From JAUWKC01 sp035527845 (GTDB taxonomy: Bacteria > Planctomycetota > Phycisphaerae > Sedimentisphaerales > Anaerobacaceae): DNA of 64,000 nt. The stretch is from the NCBI GenBank assembly GCA_035527845.1, contig DATKZT010000018.1, positions 21,741-85,740 on the forward strand. The letters are read 5' to 3'. A model generated the notes under the pieces. It saw only the letters and a list, made by a program, of their open reading frames with translations. It was not told where the DNA came from and searched no databases. A program made the translations under genes and the position numbers. Positions 1 to 8,479 of the stretch are shown here, piece by piece (position 1 is the first letter of the stretch; each line of letters starts with the position of its first letter).

Positions 1-1
1 C

Positions 2-1378
2 GAGCGCCGAACAAAGAACGCGCTGGAGCACGGCTGCACCTATGTCATCTATGATATTGATACGTTCGGCGGCGACCTTATGGCGGCATACAATATCTGG
101 GAGTACTTCATGCATGAGGTCAACTTGGAGGCTCGAACGGTCGCCTACGTGTCCAAGAAAGCCATATCTGCAGGGGCGCTGATCAGTGTCGCGTGCAAAG
201 ATGTCATAATGAAAGAAAACACCAGGATCGGCGACTGTGCCCCCATCATGCTGGGCGGAAAGCTCGAGGGTACCGAGAGGGAGAAGATTGAAAGTGACAC
301 GCGGACGGCGTTTGCAACCTCTGCCGAGTCCAATCACTACCCCGAGGCCCTGCTGAAAGCTATGGTTACGCAACAGATTGAGGTTTACAAGGTCAAAAAT
401 CTCAAGACGGCGAAGTTCGAATTCTTCGAGAGCACGCAATTGCCCAAAGATCCCAACGAATACGACCTTGAGGGCAAGGTGCTTGTCGTAAATGAGGACC
501 GGCTGCTGACGGTGACGGCGTCGGAGGCGCTGGAGTACGGCATAGCCCGGGCGGTTGTTAAGGACCGTGCCGGCGTGCTTGAGTTTCTGGCCAAGCGTGA
601 CGGTGTGACCTTCGAAGGGCCGCCGATTGTGCTCTCGCCCAACTGGTCTGAGCAGATGGTCCGATGGGTGAATTCTCCGGCGGTTATGGGAATCCTGGTG
701 CTGCTGGCCCTGCTTGGCGTCTATATCGAATTTAACACTCCCGGCGTGGGATTGCCCGGATTGGTTGCGGTGATATGCTTCGCAATAATAATCGGCAGCA
801 AATATCTGGTGGGATTGGCCAACTGGGTGGAGGTGGCATTATTCGTTGTCGGTGTGATACTATTGATGATCGAGATTTTCGTCTTGCCCGGCTTCGGTAT
901 TGCGGGTTTTCTCGGCATAACATGTATTCTGGCCGGGCTTTTCGGGATGCTTATCAAGAATACGCCCGACCAGGTGCCGTGGCCGCAGAGTCCGGTTGAC
1001 TGGCAGCTATTCTCCGACGGGGTCCTCGGATTGTCACTGGGCGTCGTGGGATTCATCGTCTTGGCCTGGCTGTTCGCGAAGTATATGCCGAAGCTGGAGT
1101 TTCTCAGTGGTCTCATTCTCGCGCCGGCAGTCCCCAAGCAGGGCACCGAAATGGAAGTGAGTATGACTCGTCCGGACGGAAGTGCTGCTGGCGGCATCAG
1201 GGTGGGGGACTGTGGTGAGGTGCTATCCACGTTGCGGCCCACCGGAAAGGTGAAATTCGACGACTGTATTGTGGACTGCGTCGCCGAAGGCGACTTCCTC
1301 GAAAAGGGTAGGAAGGTCCAGATAACCGAGATTCACGGCAATCGGGTCGTGGTCGGAAGAGCGGATGATGAAAAATAG
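2..1378 (+). CDS. NfeD-family membrane serine protease (ClpP-class), 5' truncated by window edge
   Basis: The reading frame is open from base 2, so the N-terminus lies outside the window; the first in-window ATG (80) is internal. The visible 458 residues begin in a ClpP/SppA-like protease core (Y-D-I-D-T-F-G-G, the usual place of the D-T-P-G-G motif). The I-S-A-G-A segment has its serine codon at 167-169, matching the nucleophilic serine of NfeD1b proteases. Four to five hydrophobic helices follow (about 670-1110). The protein ends in a small OB-fold-like NfeD domain (G-D-C-G-E-V to the end). Family knowledge: NfeD proteins are membrane partners of flotillin/stomatin-type SPFH proteins. The next gene starts 9 bp downstream and is a second NfeD protein, then FloA, which supports the assignment. 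The catalytic lysine was not placed with certainty. Confidence 0.88.
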   Translation, partial: ERRTKNALEHGCTYVIYDIDTFGGDLMAAYNIWEYFMHEVNLEARTVAYVSKKAISAGALISVACKDVIMKENTRIGDCAPIMLGGKLEGTEREKIESDTRTAFATSAESNHYPEALLKAMVTQQIEVYKVKNLKTAKFEFFESTQLPKDPNEYDLEGKVLVVNEDRLLTVTASEALEYGIARAVVKDRAGVLEFLAKRDGVTFEGPPIVLSPNWSEQMVRWVNSPAVMGILVLLALLGVYIEFNTPGVGLPGLVAVICFAIIIGSKYLVGLANWVEVALFVVGVILLMIEIFVLPGFGIAGFLGITCILAGLFGMLIKNTPDQVPWPQSPVDWQLFSDGVLGLSLGVVGFIVLAWLFAKYMPKLEFLSGLILAPAVPKQGTEMEVSMTRPDGSAAGGIRVGDCGEVLSTLRPTGKVKFDDCIVDCVAEGDFLEKGRKVQITEIHGNRVVVGRADDEK

Positions 1379-1387
1379 GGCGGACGT

Positions 1388-1882
1388 ATGAATTGGTGGC
1401 TGGTTTTTGCGGTTTTTCTGTATTTTGCCTGTGCGGCCCTGATAATAGCCGAGGTGTTCGTGCCAAGCGGCGGCATAATAAGCGTCTTCGCGTTTTTGTG
1501 CCTGGCAGGAGGGCTGGCGATATTCTTCAACCACAGCACAATGGCCGGTTGGATCGGCGTAATCATTGCCGTGCTGATGATACCATCGGTCCTGGTTATG
1601 GCATATAGAGCCTTTCCCAAGACGAGATTCGGCAAGAGCGTGACACTGACGCCGCCGGAGCGTCAGCAGGGCGAAGGCATACCCGATGCAACCAGCCTGA
1701 AAGATTTGGCTGGTGCCCAAGGTGTGGTTCTGACGCCGCTGCGGCCGGTCGGTATGTGCGATTTTTCGGGACGAAGGGTTGAATGTGTCGCGGAAAGCGG
1801 TTATGTTGATAAAGGCAGGAAAGTCAAGGCTATCCATGTGGAGAGCACGCAAGTGACAGTTCGTGTGGTTGAAGAGAGTTAA
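1388..1882 (+). CDS. Short NfeD-like membrane protein
   Basis: 164 residues. Two to three hydrophobic segments occupy roughly residues 4-70. A C-terminal OB-fold-like NfeD domain (about 100-164) resembles the C-terminus of the preceding gene: both carry a G-x-x-L-T/S-x-L-R-P-x-G pattern followed by G-[YF]-[VL]-x-K-G-R-K-V. It has no protease domain, so it corresponds to the short NfeD class. In many bacteria such proteins are encoded beside flotillin-like genes and are thought to assist their assembly. It starts at ATG 1388, 9 bp after the upstream stop, and floA begins 15 bp after its own stop, so co-transcription is likely. Two consecutive NfeD genes look like a protease/non-protease split of a duplicated family. 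Confidence 0.85.
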   Translation: MNWWLVFAVFLYFACAALIIAEVFVPSGGIISVFAFLCLAGGLAIFFNHSTMAGWIGVIIAVLMIPSVLVMAYRAFPKTRFGKSVTLTPPERQQGEGIPDATSLKDLAGAQGVVLTPLRPVGMCDFSGRRVECVAESGYVDKGRKVKAIHVESTQVTVRVVEES

Positions 1883-1897
1883 TGAAAGGGCGAGAGA

Positions 1898-2911
1898 ATG
1901 CATGAAATGACAGATGTAATACTTGAGGTTCGTAGTGCGGGCCAGGTCATAATGACGGTTGTCGTTGTCGTTCTTGTCCTGGCGGGTCTGGTTTTCTTCC
2001 TTTTGTTCCTGAAGTTCTTCAGGTTGTGGCTGCAGGCCAAACTGTCGCGGGCGGATGTTAAATTCTCGGAGCTTATCGGGATGTGGCTGCGAAGGGTTGA
2101 CACGAGGATCATAGTCCTGAGCAAGATAACGGCGATCCAGGCAGGTTTGTCGCTGACGACCACCGATTTGGAGAGTCATTATCTGGCAGGGGGGCGGGTC
2201 CCCAACGTGGTGCGGGCGCTCATTGCCGCAAACCGCGCGAACATCGAGTTGACATTGAAGACAGCCACGGCGATTGACTTGGCAGGGCGGGACATTCTCG
2301 AGGCGGTACAGACGAGCGTTAATCCCAAGGTGATCGATTGTCCGGACCCCAAGAAGGGCAGGGATACCGTGGATGCGGTGGCGCAGGACGGAATACAGCT
2401 AAAGGCGAAGGCCCGCGTCACGGTTCGTGCGAACATTGCCCGGTTGATAGGGGGGGCAACGGAGGAAACCGTCATTGCCCGAGTCGGCGAGGGAATTGTC
2501 ACCACCATCGGCAGTGCTATTGCTTATAAGAGCGTTCTGGAGAATCCGGACAAAATCTCCAAGGCGGTTTTGGCAAAGGGACTCGATGCGGGGACAGCCT
2601 TCGAGATTCTTTCGATTGATATAGCGGATGTTGACGTCGGCGAGAACGTCGGCGCCCAGCTCCAGGCGGCCCAGGCCGAGGCGGACATGCGCAGGGCCAA
2701 GGCCGAGGCCGAAAAGCGCCGGGCCATGGCCGTGGCACGCGAGCAGGAAATGAGCGCCCTGGTAGTCGAAAACGAGGCGAAAGTGCCGCTTGCGATCGCC
2801 GAGGCCTTTATCAAGGGCAACCTCGGTGTTATGGATTATTACCGAATGAAGAACATCACCGCCGATACGTCGATGCGAGAGTCCATCGCCAGGCCTAAGA
2901 AGAAAGAGTAG
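1898..2911 (+). CDS. floA: Flotillin-like protein FloA
   Basis: 337 residues, close to the roughly 330 of Bacillus FloA (YqfA family). An N-terminal membrane anchor (about residues 17-45, valine/leucine rich) is followed by the SPFH-like core with conserved stretches such as G-G-R-V-P-N-V-V-R-A-L-I-A-A and A-K-A-R-V-T-V-R-A-N-I. An Ala/Glu-rich coiled-coil follows (about 255-290, A-Q-A-E-A-D-M-R-R-A-K-A-E-A-E). FloA forms oligomers in membrane microdomains and influences membrane fluidity and protein complexes there. The ATG at 1898 is preceded by a purine-rich AAGGGCGAGAG stretch. The NfeD-NfeD-FloA order is the known conserved neighbourhood of this family. Confidence 0.93.
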   Translation: MHEMTDVILEVRSAGQVIMTVVVVVLVLAGLVFFLLFLKFFRLWLQAKLSRADVKFSELIGMWLRRVDTRIIVLSKITAIQAGLSLTTTDLESHYLAGGRVPNVVRALIAANRANIELTLKTATAIDLAGRDILEAVQTSVNPKVIDCPDPKKGRDTVDAVAQDGIQLKAKARVTVRANIARLIGGATEETVIARVGEGIVTTIGSAIAYKSVLENPDKISKAVLAKGLDAGTAFEILSIDIADVDVGENVGAQLQAAQAEADMRRAKAEAEKRRAMAVAREQEMSALVVENEAKVPLAIAEAFIKGNLGVMDYYRMKNITADTSMRESIARPKKKE

Positions 2912-2983
2912 AGGTTGCCCCCCGCCCCCAAGCAGGAATCGTGAGTACGGCTCCGGCCCAAAGGACTCAGACTGCCGGCAAGT

Positions 2984-3589
2984 GTGAACTATATGAACGT
3001 CTTATTAGCAAATATGATGCTGGCCGCCCCAAGAGACAACGACGGGCTGGGGTGGATACAGATTCTGGTCATCGTGATTGTTGCCGTGGCATACGCCCTC
3101 GGCGGCATCCTAAAGTCGAGAAGCTCGAGGCTCGAACAGGGCGACGAAGAGCCGCAGCCCTCCCAGCCAAGGCGCAAACCGCCTGTCGGCAGGGCGGTCC
3201 TGCGTCGGCCGCTCCCAACCAACGCTCGCCAGCCCTCTGTTTCCACTGCTCCAACCCGGCAGTACTCATCCCAAAGCCAGCGGCGCGCCGGAAAAATCCT
3301 CCGGCCGCCCCCGGTCACTGCCATGCCGTCCATTGCTGAATCACAAGTGCTGCCGCTACCCGAGCTGGAGCCACCGGAGGTTGCAAAACCACCGCCGGCG
3401 GTTCTGCTTGACGAATCGATGCCGACTGTCGGCACCCAACCTGCAGCCGCTGAGGAAGAACCGGCTTATTTAGCTGAATTAGTATCCGATTATGCCGACC
3501 CCGACCACCTCAGAACCGCAATCCTCCATTATGAAATACTCGGCAAACCGCTGTCATTGCGCAGCCCGTCGGACCGCATCGGACCCTAA
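2984..3589 (+). CDS. Small proline-rich single-pass membrane protein, function unknown
   Basis: 201 residues; the start is GTG 2984 (an in-frame ATG lies at 2993). One membrane helix (about 24-43, W-I-Q-I-L-V-I-V-I-V-A-V-A-Y-A-L) is followed by a long Pro/Arg/Gln-rich, probably disordered cytoplasmic region. A short conserved-looking C-terminal helix follows (D-P-D-H-L-R-T-A-I-L-H-Y-E-I-L-G-K-P). It lies 72 bp after floA on the same strand and is probably the last gene of that operon. I do not recognise a named domain. The basic proline-rich tail could dock to the microdomain proteins, but that is only inferred from position. The C-rich codon pattern of the low-complexity region makes several other frames look open; they are shadows. 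Confidence 0.6.
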   Translation: MNYMNVLLANMMLAAPRDNDGLGWIQILVIVIVAVAYALGGILKSRSSRLEQGDEEPQPSQPRRKPPVGRAVLRRPLPTNARQPSVSTAPTRQYSSQSQRRAGKILRPPPVTAMPSIAESQVLPLPELEPPEVAKPPPAVLLDESMPTVGTQPAAAEEEPAYLAELVSDYADPDHLRTAILHYEILGKPLSLRSPSDRIGP

Positions 3590-3658
3590 GCGTGGCCCGA
3601 ATTTACCCCCAGGATCCCTCTGTGCCCTCGAAAGAGCCAAGCGTACGAGGCAATAATC

Positions 3659-3757
3659 ATGGCTGAAAGTGCAAGATGTAAATTTGCAGAAAAGATGCGG
3701 AGAATCCGTGAGAAAACGCCGACCCGGCAAAACAACCCCAAACTCAAGGTCCCATAA
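3659..3757 (+). CDS. Possible 32-residue basic small protein
   Basis: In the 275-bp gap between the floA operon and the convergent TPR gene there is an ATG at 3659 with a GAGG motif 8 nt upstream. It opens a 32-codon frame rich in Arg and Lys that ends in TAA. Nothing in it is recognised and the spacing could be chance. The rest of the gap (3590-3864) shows no clear terminator or promoter. Confidence 0.2.
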   Translation: MAESARCKFAEKMRRIREKTPTRQNNPKLKVP

Positions 3758-3864
3758 TATATGTTATGTTTCATTCGGCACCGGAGCAAGAAAAAGGGTC
3801 TGTTTAAAGGATTTGGCCTGTGGAGCCTGTTTGGCGGCAATTCACAGGTATTTCTGATCTGAGC

Positions 3865-5496
3865 CTACAGAGTCGGCGGCAAATAAGGCGGATTCATGTC
3901 GATCGCTTCTCTGGCGGTATCGGAAAGATTGTCCCACATGGTTTCGGCCCTGTCGAGAAGGCCCAGATTCTGAAGCACAAGCGAAATGTTGACCGCGGCA
4001 TCGCCGGAGTTGGTGAAGTTCTGGTGCATCTGCCGCTCGAGGTTCATCAGGGATGATGCGAACTTTATCTTGTCGCAGTAGAGCAAGGCCGTCTGGTAGT
4101 GCAGCTCAAGCATCTGCTTGTCCAGACAGTTCGGGCCGGTAAGCTGTTCCATCGCGGCTTCCTTGGAGTCCGTCTCAAAAAGGCAAACTGCCAGTTTACT
4201 GCGGGCCCGGCCAAAAGTCGGGTTTATCTCCAGCGCTCGGCCGAATGCCTCGATTGCCTGTTGCATTTCCCCTACGCCCATCATCAGAAGCCCGAACCTG
4301 TAGTGCAGGTCCGGGTTTATCGGATGCCGGACAATCTGGCTGTGATGGGCCTGGATTACCGCCTTGATTACATCCTCCGGCTCTTCCGCTGCGTTCGCCG
4401 GAATCATTGCCTCGGCGATGCCTGCTCTGAATTGCAGCATGGCGGTCTCCACAAACAGGAGCGAGCTGTTCGGCTGAATAGCCGCTGCCAGCGACAACGT
4501 TGTGAAGGCATCGGAGGTCAGTCCTGCCAGGTTCTGAGCGGTCGCCAGACCTATGTATGCGTCCACTATCTGGTCGTTTATCTCCACCGCCCTGTTCAAC
4601 TGCTGCGCCGCCAAATCCTGTTGATTCGTCTGCAGATAAAGAGTCCCGAGCTTTATGGTCGCCTCCAGAAAATCAGGCCTCTGGCGAAGAAGGTCCTGGT
4701 ACTGGCAGATTGCTTCGTCCTCGGCACCCATTGCGCCGAGCAGCTCCGCACGCCTTAGGCCCAGGTCCGGCCGGTCCGCCTCGCTCTGCAATAGTTCGTC
4801 GACCCGGTTCAGGGCCTCATGGAGATTCCCGTCATGAATGAGCTCGTCATCGTCGCCTTCGGAAGCGAAATTATCGGGGTGTATCAGGATGGCCGTGTTG
4901 AATGTCTCAATAGCGCCGCCGTGTGCCGAATTTGCTATATACAAGTGGCCGAGCGTGAGCAGCGTTGCGATATCATCGGGATATTCGCTCCGCAACAGCT
5001 CATATTCCTGAATGGTCTTCTCCAATTGCCCGTTCTTGAAGTATATGGCCGCCAGCCGCTGACGGGGCAGCTCGAGGTAGTTCTTGAATTTAAGACAATC
5101 CTGATAAAACTCAATGGCTTCGCACTCTCTGCCCGTTCGCTCGTAACAATGGCCCAGCGCGTAAAGCGCCATCGTATTGCTTGGGTTTCGCATATAGACC
5201 GAGTTGAGCTGCTCTATGGCTTTGTCCAAATGATTCAGCGACAGGCAAAATGCTGCAGCGGCCAGCCGGCCCCTTATGCAGGAAGGATTGTCGAAGAGAT
5301 ACAGCCTCAAATGCTCCTCGGCAGCCTGTGTCTTTTGCGCACGTATAAGCTCAAGAACATTCGCCAGTCGTTGCGATTGGGAGATCTGCTCAACAGCCTT
5401 ATCCGCTGCCGGTGCGGTTGCTTCCAGCCAGTGCCATATTAGATCGGCGGTGTCGACCGTTATCGCCCTGCCGAGAATCTCTAACAGAATACTCAT
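3865..5496 (-). CDS. Tetratricopeptide-repeat protein
   Basis: 543 residues with about ten TPR-like helix-turn-helix repeats through most of the length. Examples are A-L-Y-A-L-G-H-C-Y-E-R-T-G and L-H-Y-R-F-G-L-L-M-M-G-V-G-E-M-Q-Q-A-I-E-A-F-G-R-A-L-E-I-N-P (given here as a pattern). There is no signal peptide or membrane helix, so it should be cytoplasmic. TPR arrays act as protein-protein scaffolds; no partner can be named. The start ATG at 5496 is preceded on the minus strand by GGGTGAGGG. It is monocistronic, convergent with the floA operon and divergent from the first sigma cassette. An acidic interruption (about residue 225) separates two blocks of repeats. Confidence 0.82.
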   Translation of the reverse strand: MSILLEILGRAITVDTADLIWHWLEATAPAADKAVEQISQSQRLANVLELIRAQKTQAAEEHLRLYLFDNPSCIRGRLAAAAFCLSLNHLDKAIEQLNSVYMRNPSNTMALYALGHCYERTGRECEAIEFYQDCLKFKNYLELPRQRLAAIYFKNGQLEKTIQEYELLRSEYPDDIATLLTLGHLYIANSAHGGAIETFNTAILIHPDNFASEGDDDELIHDGNLHEALNRVDELLQSEADRPDLGLRRAELLGAMGAEDEAICQYQDLLRQRPDFLEATIKLGTLYLQTNQQDLAAQQLNRAVEINDQIVDAYIGLATAQNLAGLTSDAFTTLSLAAAIQPNSSLLFVETAMLQFRAGIAEAMIPANAAEEPEDVIKAVIQAHHSQIVRHPINPDLHYRFGLLMMGVGEMQQAIEAFGRALEINPTFGRARSKLAVCLFETDSKEAAMEQLTGPNCLDKQMLELHYQTALLYCDKIKFASSLMNLERQMHQNFTNSGDAAVNISLVLQNLGLLDRAETMWDNLSDTAREAIDMNPPYLPPTL

Positions 5497-5767
5497 ACAC
5501 CCTCACCCCATTCTCCGTTGGATTGTCTCCTGTACGCTCAGCCCCGGCTCCGTCCAGATATGTTATCGACCATAGACGCCGACGTATTAACAGCCATGCC
5601 GGCTTATCGGTGTGCATTAGCGGATTTTGGTCGGCGTGTGTGGCGGTTGTGTCTAATGTAGGGATTGTTGGGATTCTGAAGGCCGGCTGTCACATTTTAT
5701 ACCCCCCTGCCGCCCCACCGCTGAGTTTTTCCGGCTTTTTTTGTCGCAAAGACCACGAATTCTGCAC
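5497..5767. other. Divergent intergenic region before the first sigma cassette
   Basis: About 270 bp between the TPR gene and the first sigma-cassette promoter motif. It contains a CCCCCCTGCCG string (5702-5712) that recurs at a similar distance upstream of the third and fourth sigma genes. No ORF, tRNA or strong hairpin was seen. Confidence 0.5.
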
Positions 5768-5786
5768 TATATAGTGAGAGTTCGAA
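5768..5786 (+). promoter_or_regulatory. Conserved sigma-cassette promoter motif, copy 1
   Basis: TATATAG (5768-5774) runs into GTGA (5774-5777), followed 3 nt later by the palindrome TTCGAA (5781-5786). The same arrangement, an A/T-rich -10-like box, GTGA and a WWCGWW palindrome, occurs 39-41 nt before the start of all four sigma genes at 5.8-12.5 kb. It is probably the shared promoter/operator of these units. Confidence 0.55.
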
Positions 5787-5812
5787 TTCTCAGCAGGTTT
5801 CTGAGGTTTGTT

Positions 5813-6346
5813 ATGGGTACAAGCGATGGGTACTACATAGAGCGTTGTTTGGACGGCCATCCGGACGATTTTCGCTGCCTTGTCAGGCGGTATCAGGCGG
5901 TCCTGCTGGCCCATCTGGCCGGGCAGTTAGGCAGCCCGGATAAGGCCGAGGAGGCGGCCCAGGAGACCCTTGTCCGGGCCTATTTCGCCCTGGAAAAGCT
6001 GAAAAAGCGGGAATCGTTCTTTTCCTGGCTGCTCGGAATCGCAAATCGAGTTGCAAAAGAGCAACAAAGGAGCGAACAACGCCGGTCTCAAATGGCCGAA
6101 GTGCTGTCTGAGGATGTACCGAGGCCACAGATGTCTCAGGACTACGGGCTTGAGCGGGCTGTTGCCGCCCTGCCGCCCCCCTGCCGCGAGCTTGTCCTGC
6201 TTCGATATTACGGCGGCTGTTCGTGCAGTGAAGTCGCACAGCAGCTCGGCATGCCGTTGGGGACGGTGACAAAAAACCTGTCGCGGGCCTATGCTATGCT
6301 GCGTCACTCGCTGCAGCGGCAAAATGAAAGTGAGGTGCACAAATGA
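5813..6346 (+). CDS. ECF-type RNA polymerase sigma factor (cassette 1)
   Basis: 177 residues. Region 2 lies around residues 8-75 (R-R-Y-Q-A-V-L, then A-Q-E-T-L-V-R-A-Y as in core-binding helices). Region 4 with a helix-turn-helix spans about 118-165 (L-P-P-P-C-R-E-L-V-L-L-R-Y, then S-E-V-A-Q-Q-L-G-M-P-L-G-T-V). There is no region 3, as expected for ECF sigma factors. I chose ATG 5813 over the longer frame from 5741, because the conserved promoter motif lies at 5768-5786 inside the longer frame. The stop overlaps the next gene's start by 4 bp (ATGA), implying translational coupling with its zinc-finger anti-sigma partner. It is more diverged from the three following sigma factors than they are from one another. 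Confidence 0.88.
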   Translation: MGTSDGYYIERCLDGHPDDFRCLVRRYQAVLLAHLAGQLGSPDKAEEAAQETLVRAYFALEKLKKRESFFSWLLGIANRVAKEQQRSEQRRSQMAEVLSEDVPRPQMSQDYGLERAVAALPPPCRELVLLRYYGGCSCSEVAQQLGMPLGTVTKNLSRAYAMLRHSLQRQNESEVHK

Positions 6347-7716
6347 ACTGCACAGAATGTAGAGAAATTCTGGTCGGCTATATCGAGAAGCTCCTCGAAG
6401 ACTCGCAGAAACAGGCGGTCGAGTCACATCTTCAGACTTGCCCCCCCTGCCGCGTCGAATTGGCACAGATTACCAGCCTTCACGACCGCCTGACGGCAAA
6501 CGGCAGGACCCTGGCCCAAAAAAACCTCGAAAACAAGGTCCTCGACCGAATCCTCCAGGAGCAAAACGTCAAATTACGACAAGCCGACAAAATTGGTAGA
6601 CAATTACAGTTATGGAGAATAATCATGAAAAGCAAAATAAGCAAAGTGGCCGCAGCTGTGGCGATTATCACAGTTCTGGGCCTATCAATAATGTTCTTTG
6701 GAAAATCAATACCAACAGCTTCAGCTTCCGAGTTATTGAATCAAGCCATCCAGGCAGTTGCAAACATACGCTCAGTCCATATTCAGGCGCGAATGAGAAC
6801 AATACCTCATGACAATTTTGGACTCATTGGGCTGAGCTACGACTTCGTTCCTATGGAGATGTGGAAATGGTTGGACAATGAAGGCAGGCTCCAATGGCGA
6901 ATCGAAAAACCGGGGCGTGTTGAGGTTATGGACGGCAACTCAACGATAATGTTAATACGTCCAAATTACGCAGTCAAAATAGGGCCGCTCCCTGCCGGTA
7001 GATACGCATTTGATGCATGGTGCGGTCATCTCATGGACGTCAATGATCTCCTTGATAGTGAATTAAGAAAAGCACTCAAACGCTCCGATGGAGAGATATC
7101 CATATATCACGAAACGGTCAATGGCCGGGAAAAAGTGGTGCTTCAGATATATGCTTCCGCTCAGGGCGATTACACAAACGATTACCTTAAGAACAAGTTT
7201 ATCTCCGAGTCTGATCACACGCGCATGTACTATTTTGATGCCGAAACCAAACTGCTGACAGGATTCGAGGTTCATGTCCATACGGACAAAGAGGATGTCA
7301 TCGTCTTCGAGACAACCGCTATAGAATATAACCTGGAAATTGACCCGGCGCTGTTTACTCTGGAGCTGCCGAAAGATGTTATCTGGCATGGCCAGCCCAA
7401 AGTACTCGAGAACAACAAAGAATATCAGCAGATGACGCCAAAGGAAATGGCGACTGCGTTCTTCCAGGCTTGTGCAGACCAAGACTGGGAGGAATTCCTC
7501 AAGTTCTGGTTTGCGTCAGCAGTCGATGAACGAATAAAAGAGTCTCTCGGCGGTCTGGAAATCATAAGCATGGGCGAGCCCTTCAAATCCGGTCGTTATC
7601 CCGGTTGGTTTGTACCCTATGAAATCAAGCTCAAGTCTGGCCACATTAGGAAGCATAATCTGGCAGTCCGTAACGACAATAAAGCAAAACGGTGGACGGT
7701 CGACGGCGGGATTTGA
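6343..7716 (+). CDS. Zinc-finger anti-sigma factor fused to exported LolA-like and NTF2-like domains (cassette 1)
   Basis: 457 residues. The N-terminus is a ZAS-type zinc-binding anti-sigma domain: Cys3, Cys6 and H29-x3-C33-x2-C36. A membrane helix at about 93-112 follows a W-R-I-I-M-K-S-K-I-S-K motif that recurs in the next three payload proteins. The exported part has a LolA/LppX-like lipoprotein-sorting fold region (about 125-345, with V-H-I-Q-A-R-M-R and Y-Y-F-D-A-E-T-K-L-L-T-G-F-E-V). An NTF2-like domain follows (about 360-457, T-A-F-F-Q-A-C-A-D-Q-D-W-E-E-F). It presumably binds the sigma factor of the overlapping upstream gene on the inner face while the periplasmic part senses or acts outside. 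Family roles are inferred from fold-level resemblance. Confidence 0.8.
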   Translation: MNCTECREILVGYIEKLLEDSQKQAVESHLQTCPPCRVELAQITSLHDRLTANGRTLAQKNLENKVLDRILQEQNVKLRQADKIGRQLQLWRIIMKSKISKVAAAVAIITVLGLSIMFFGKSIPTASASELLNQAIQAVANIRSVHIQARMRTIPHDNFGLIGLSYDFVPMEMWKWLDNEGRLQWRIEKPGRVEVMDGNSTIMLIRPNYAVKIGPLPAGRYAFDAWCGHLMDVNDLLDSELRKALKRSDGEISIYHETVNGREKVVLQIYASAQGDYTNDYLKNKFISESDHTRMYYFDAETKLLTGFEVHVHTDKEDVIVFETTAIEYNLEIDPALFTLELPKDVIWHGQPKVLENNKEYQQMTPKEMATAFFQACADQDWEEFLKFWFASAVDERIKESLGGLEIISMGEPFKSGRYPGWFVPYEIKLKSGHIRKHNLAVRNDNKAKRWTVDGGI

Positions 7717-7759
7717 CGAAGCGAGTTGATTAGCATGAGGATAGACCTCCTCATGAGCA

Positions 7760-7788
7760 GGCCGGGCCGATTCGGCTCGGCCTTTTTT
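7760..7788 (+). terminator. Rho-independent terminator of cassette 1, part of a conserved 3' element
   Basis: Stem GGCCGGGCCG / CGGCTCGGCC with a 3-nt loop (one G-U pair), followed by six T. It forms the end of a 73-nt segment (7717-7788) that starts immediately after the stop and recurs after cassettes 2, 3 and, diverged, 4. The segment also carries a small GAGG-ATAGA-CCTC hairpin. Confidence 0.85.
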
Positions 7789-7881
7789 GCATGGTTCTGC
7801 GGGCGAAATCTGCCTTCTTCGCGGCTTTTACTGGACACAGGGGGAAAAATGGTTTTTTTTATACCCGGATGAATCACATAG

Positions 7882-7906
7882 TTGTCATATAGGTGACAAT
7901 CGATTG
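7882..7906 (+). promoter_or_regulatory. Conserved sigma-cassette promoter motif with extra dyad, copy 2
   Basis: CATATAG (7886-7892), GTGA (7893-7896) and the 10-bp palindrome CAATCGATTG (7897-7906) match the motif before the other sigma genes. Here the -10-like box also lies inside a second dyad, TTGTCA-N6-TGACAA (7882-7899), which could be an operator overlapping the promoter. It sits 41 nt before the sigma start. Confidence 0.55.
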
Positions 7907-7933
7907 CCCTAAGCTTAGGAAAGTAACTTATCG

Positions 7934-8479
7934 ATGCTGGAAGACAGGCTGATCATACGGGAGTTTAATCGCGGCAACCGGCAGGTGCTGCGCCAGGCGT
8001 ATGAAAAGTACAAACAAGACCTGATGACCCTGGCTACGGCTCTTTTATATGACAAGAATGCTGCCGAAGATGTTGTCCAGGATGTTTTCGTCACTCTTAT
8101 TAAATCGGCAGCGAGATTCCGGCTGACCCACAATCTCACAGGCTATCTGATAGCCTGTGTTGTTAACGGGGCACGTAACAGAAACAAAGCCGGACAGCGT
8201 CATCCGACCATGGGGCTGGATGAAGCCGCCCCTGCCGTCTCGACATCGGACAGCCCGGATTCGGCCGCGATATTTGGCGAGGATTCGCATAGACTCGCCC
8301 AGGCGCTTGCTCAGCTTCCTTATAACCAGCGTGAGGCAGTGCTGCTGCACGTGTACAGTGGAATGAAATTCAAAGTGATTGCGAAATTATGTGGCGAATC
8401 AGTGAACACGGTCAAAGGCCGGTACCGCTACGGACTGGACAAGCTGCGGTCACTGTTAAATAGCGAGGTGACAAAATGA
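7934..8479 (+). CDS. ECF-type RNA polymerase sigma factor (cassette 2)
   Basis: 181 residues, exactly the length of the cassette 3 and 4 sigma factors, which begin M-[LV]-E-D in the same way. Region 2 (about 10-80) has Y-E-K-Y-K-Q-D-L and A-A-E-D-V-V-Q-D-V-F. Region 4 (about 120-175) has L-P-Y-N-Q-R-E-A-V-L-L-H and a helix-turn-helix ending in S-V-N-T-V-K-G-R-Y-R-Y-G-L-D-K-L. AGGAAAG lies about 9 nt before ATG 7934. It overlaps the payload gene by 4 bp. High similarity to the next two sigma factors, shared lengths and shared flanks point to tandem duplication. Confidence 0.92.
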   Translation: MLEDRLIIREFNRGNRQVLRQAYEKYKQDLMTLATALLYDKNAAEDVVQDVFVTLIKSAARFRLTHNLTGYLIACVVNGARNRNKAGQRHPTMGLDEAAPAVSTSDSPDSAAIFGEDSHRLAQALAQLPYNQREAVLLHVYSGMKFKVIAKLCGESVNTVKGRYRYGLDKLRSLLNSEVTK

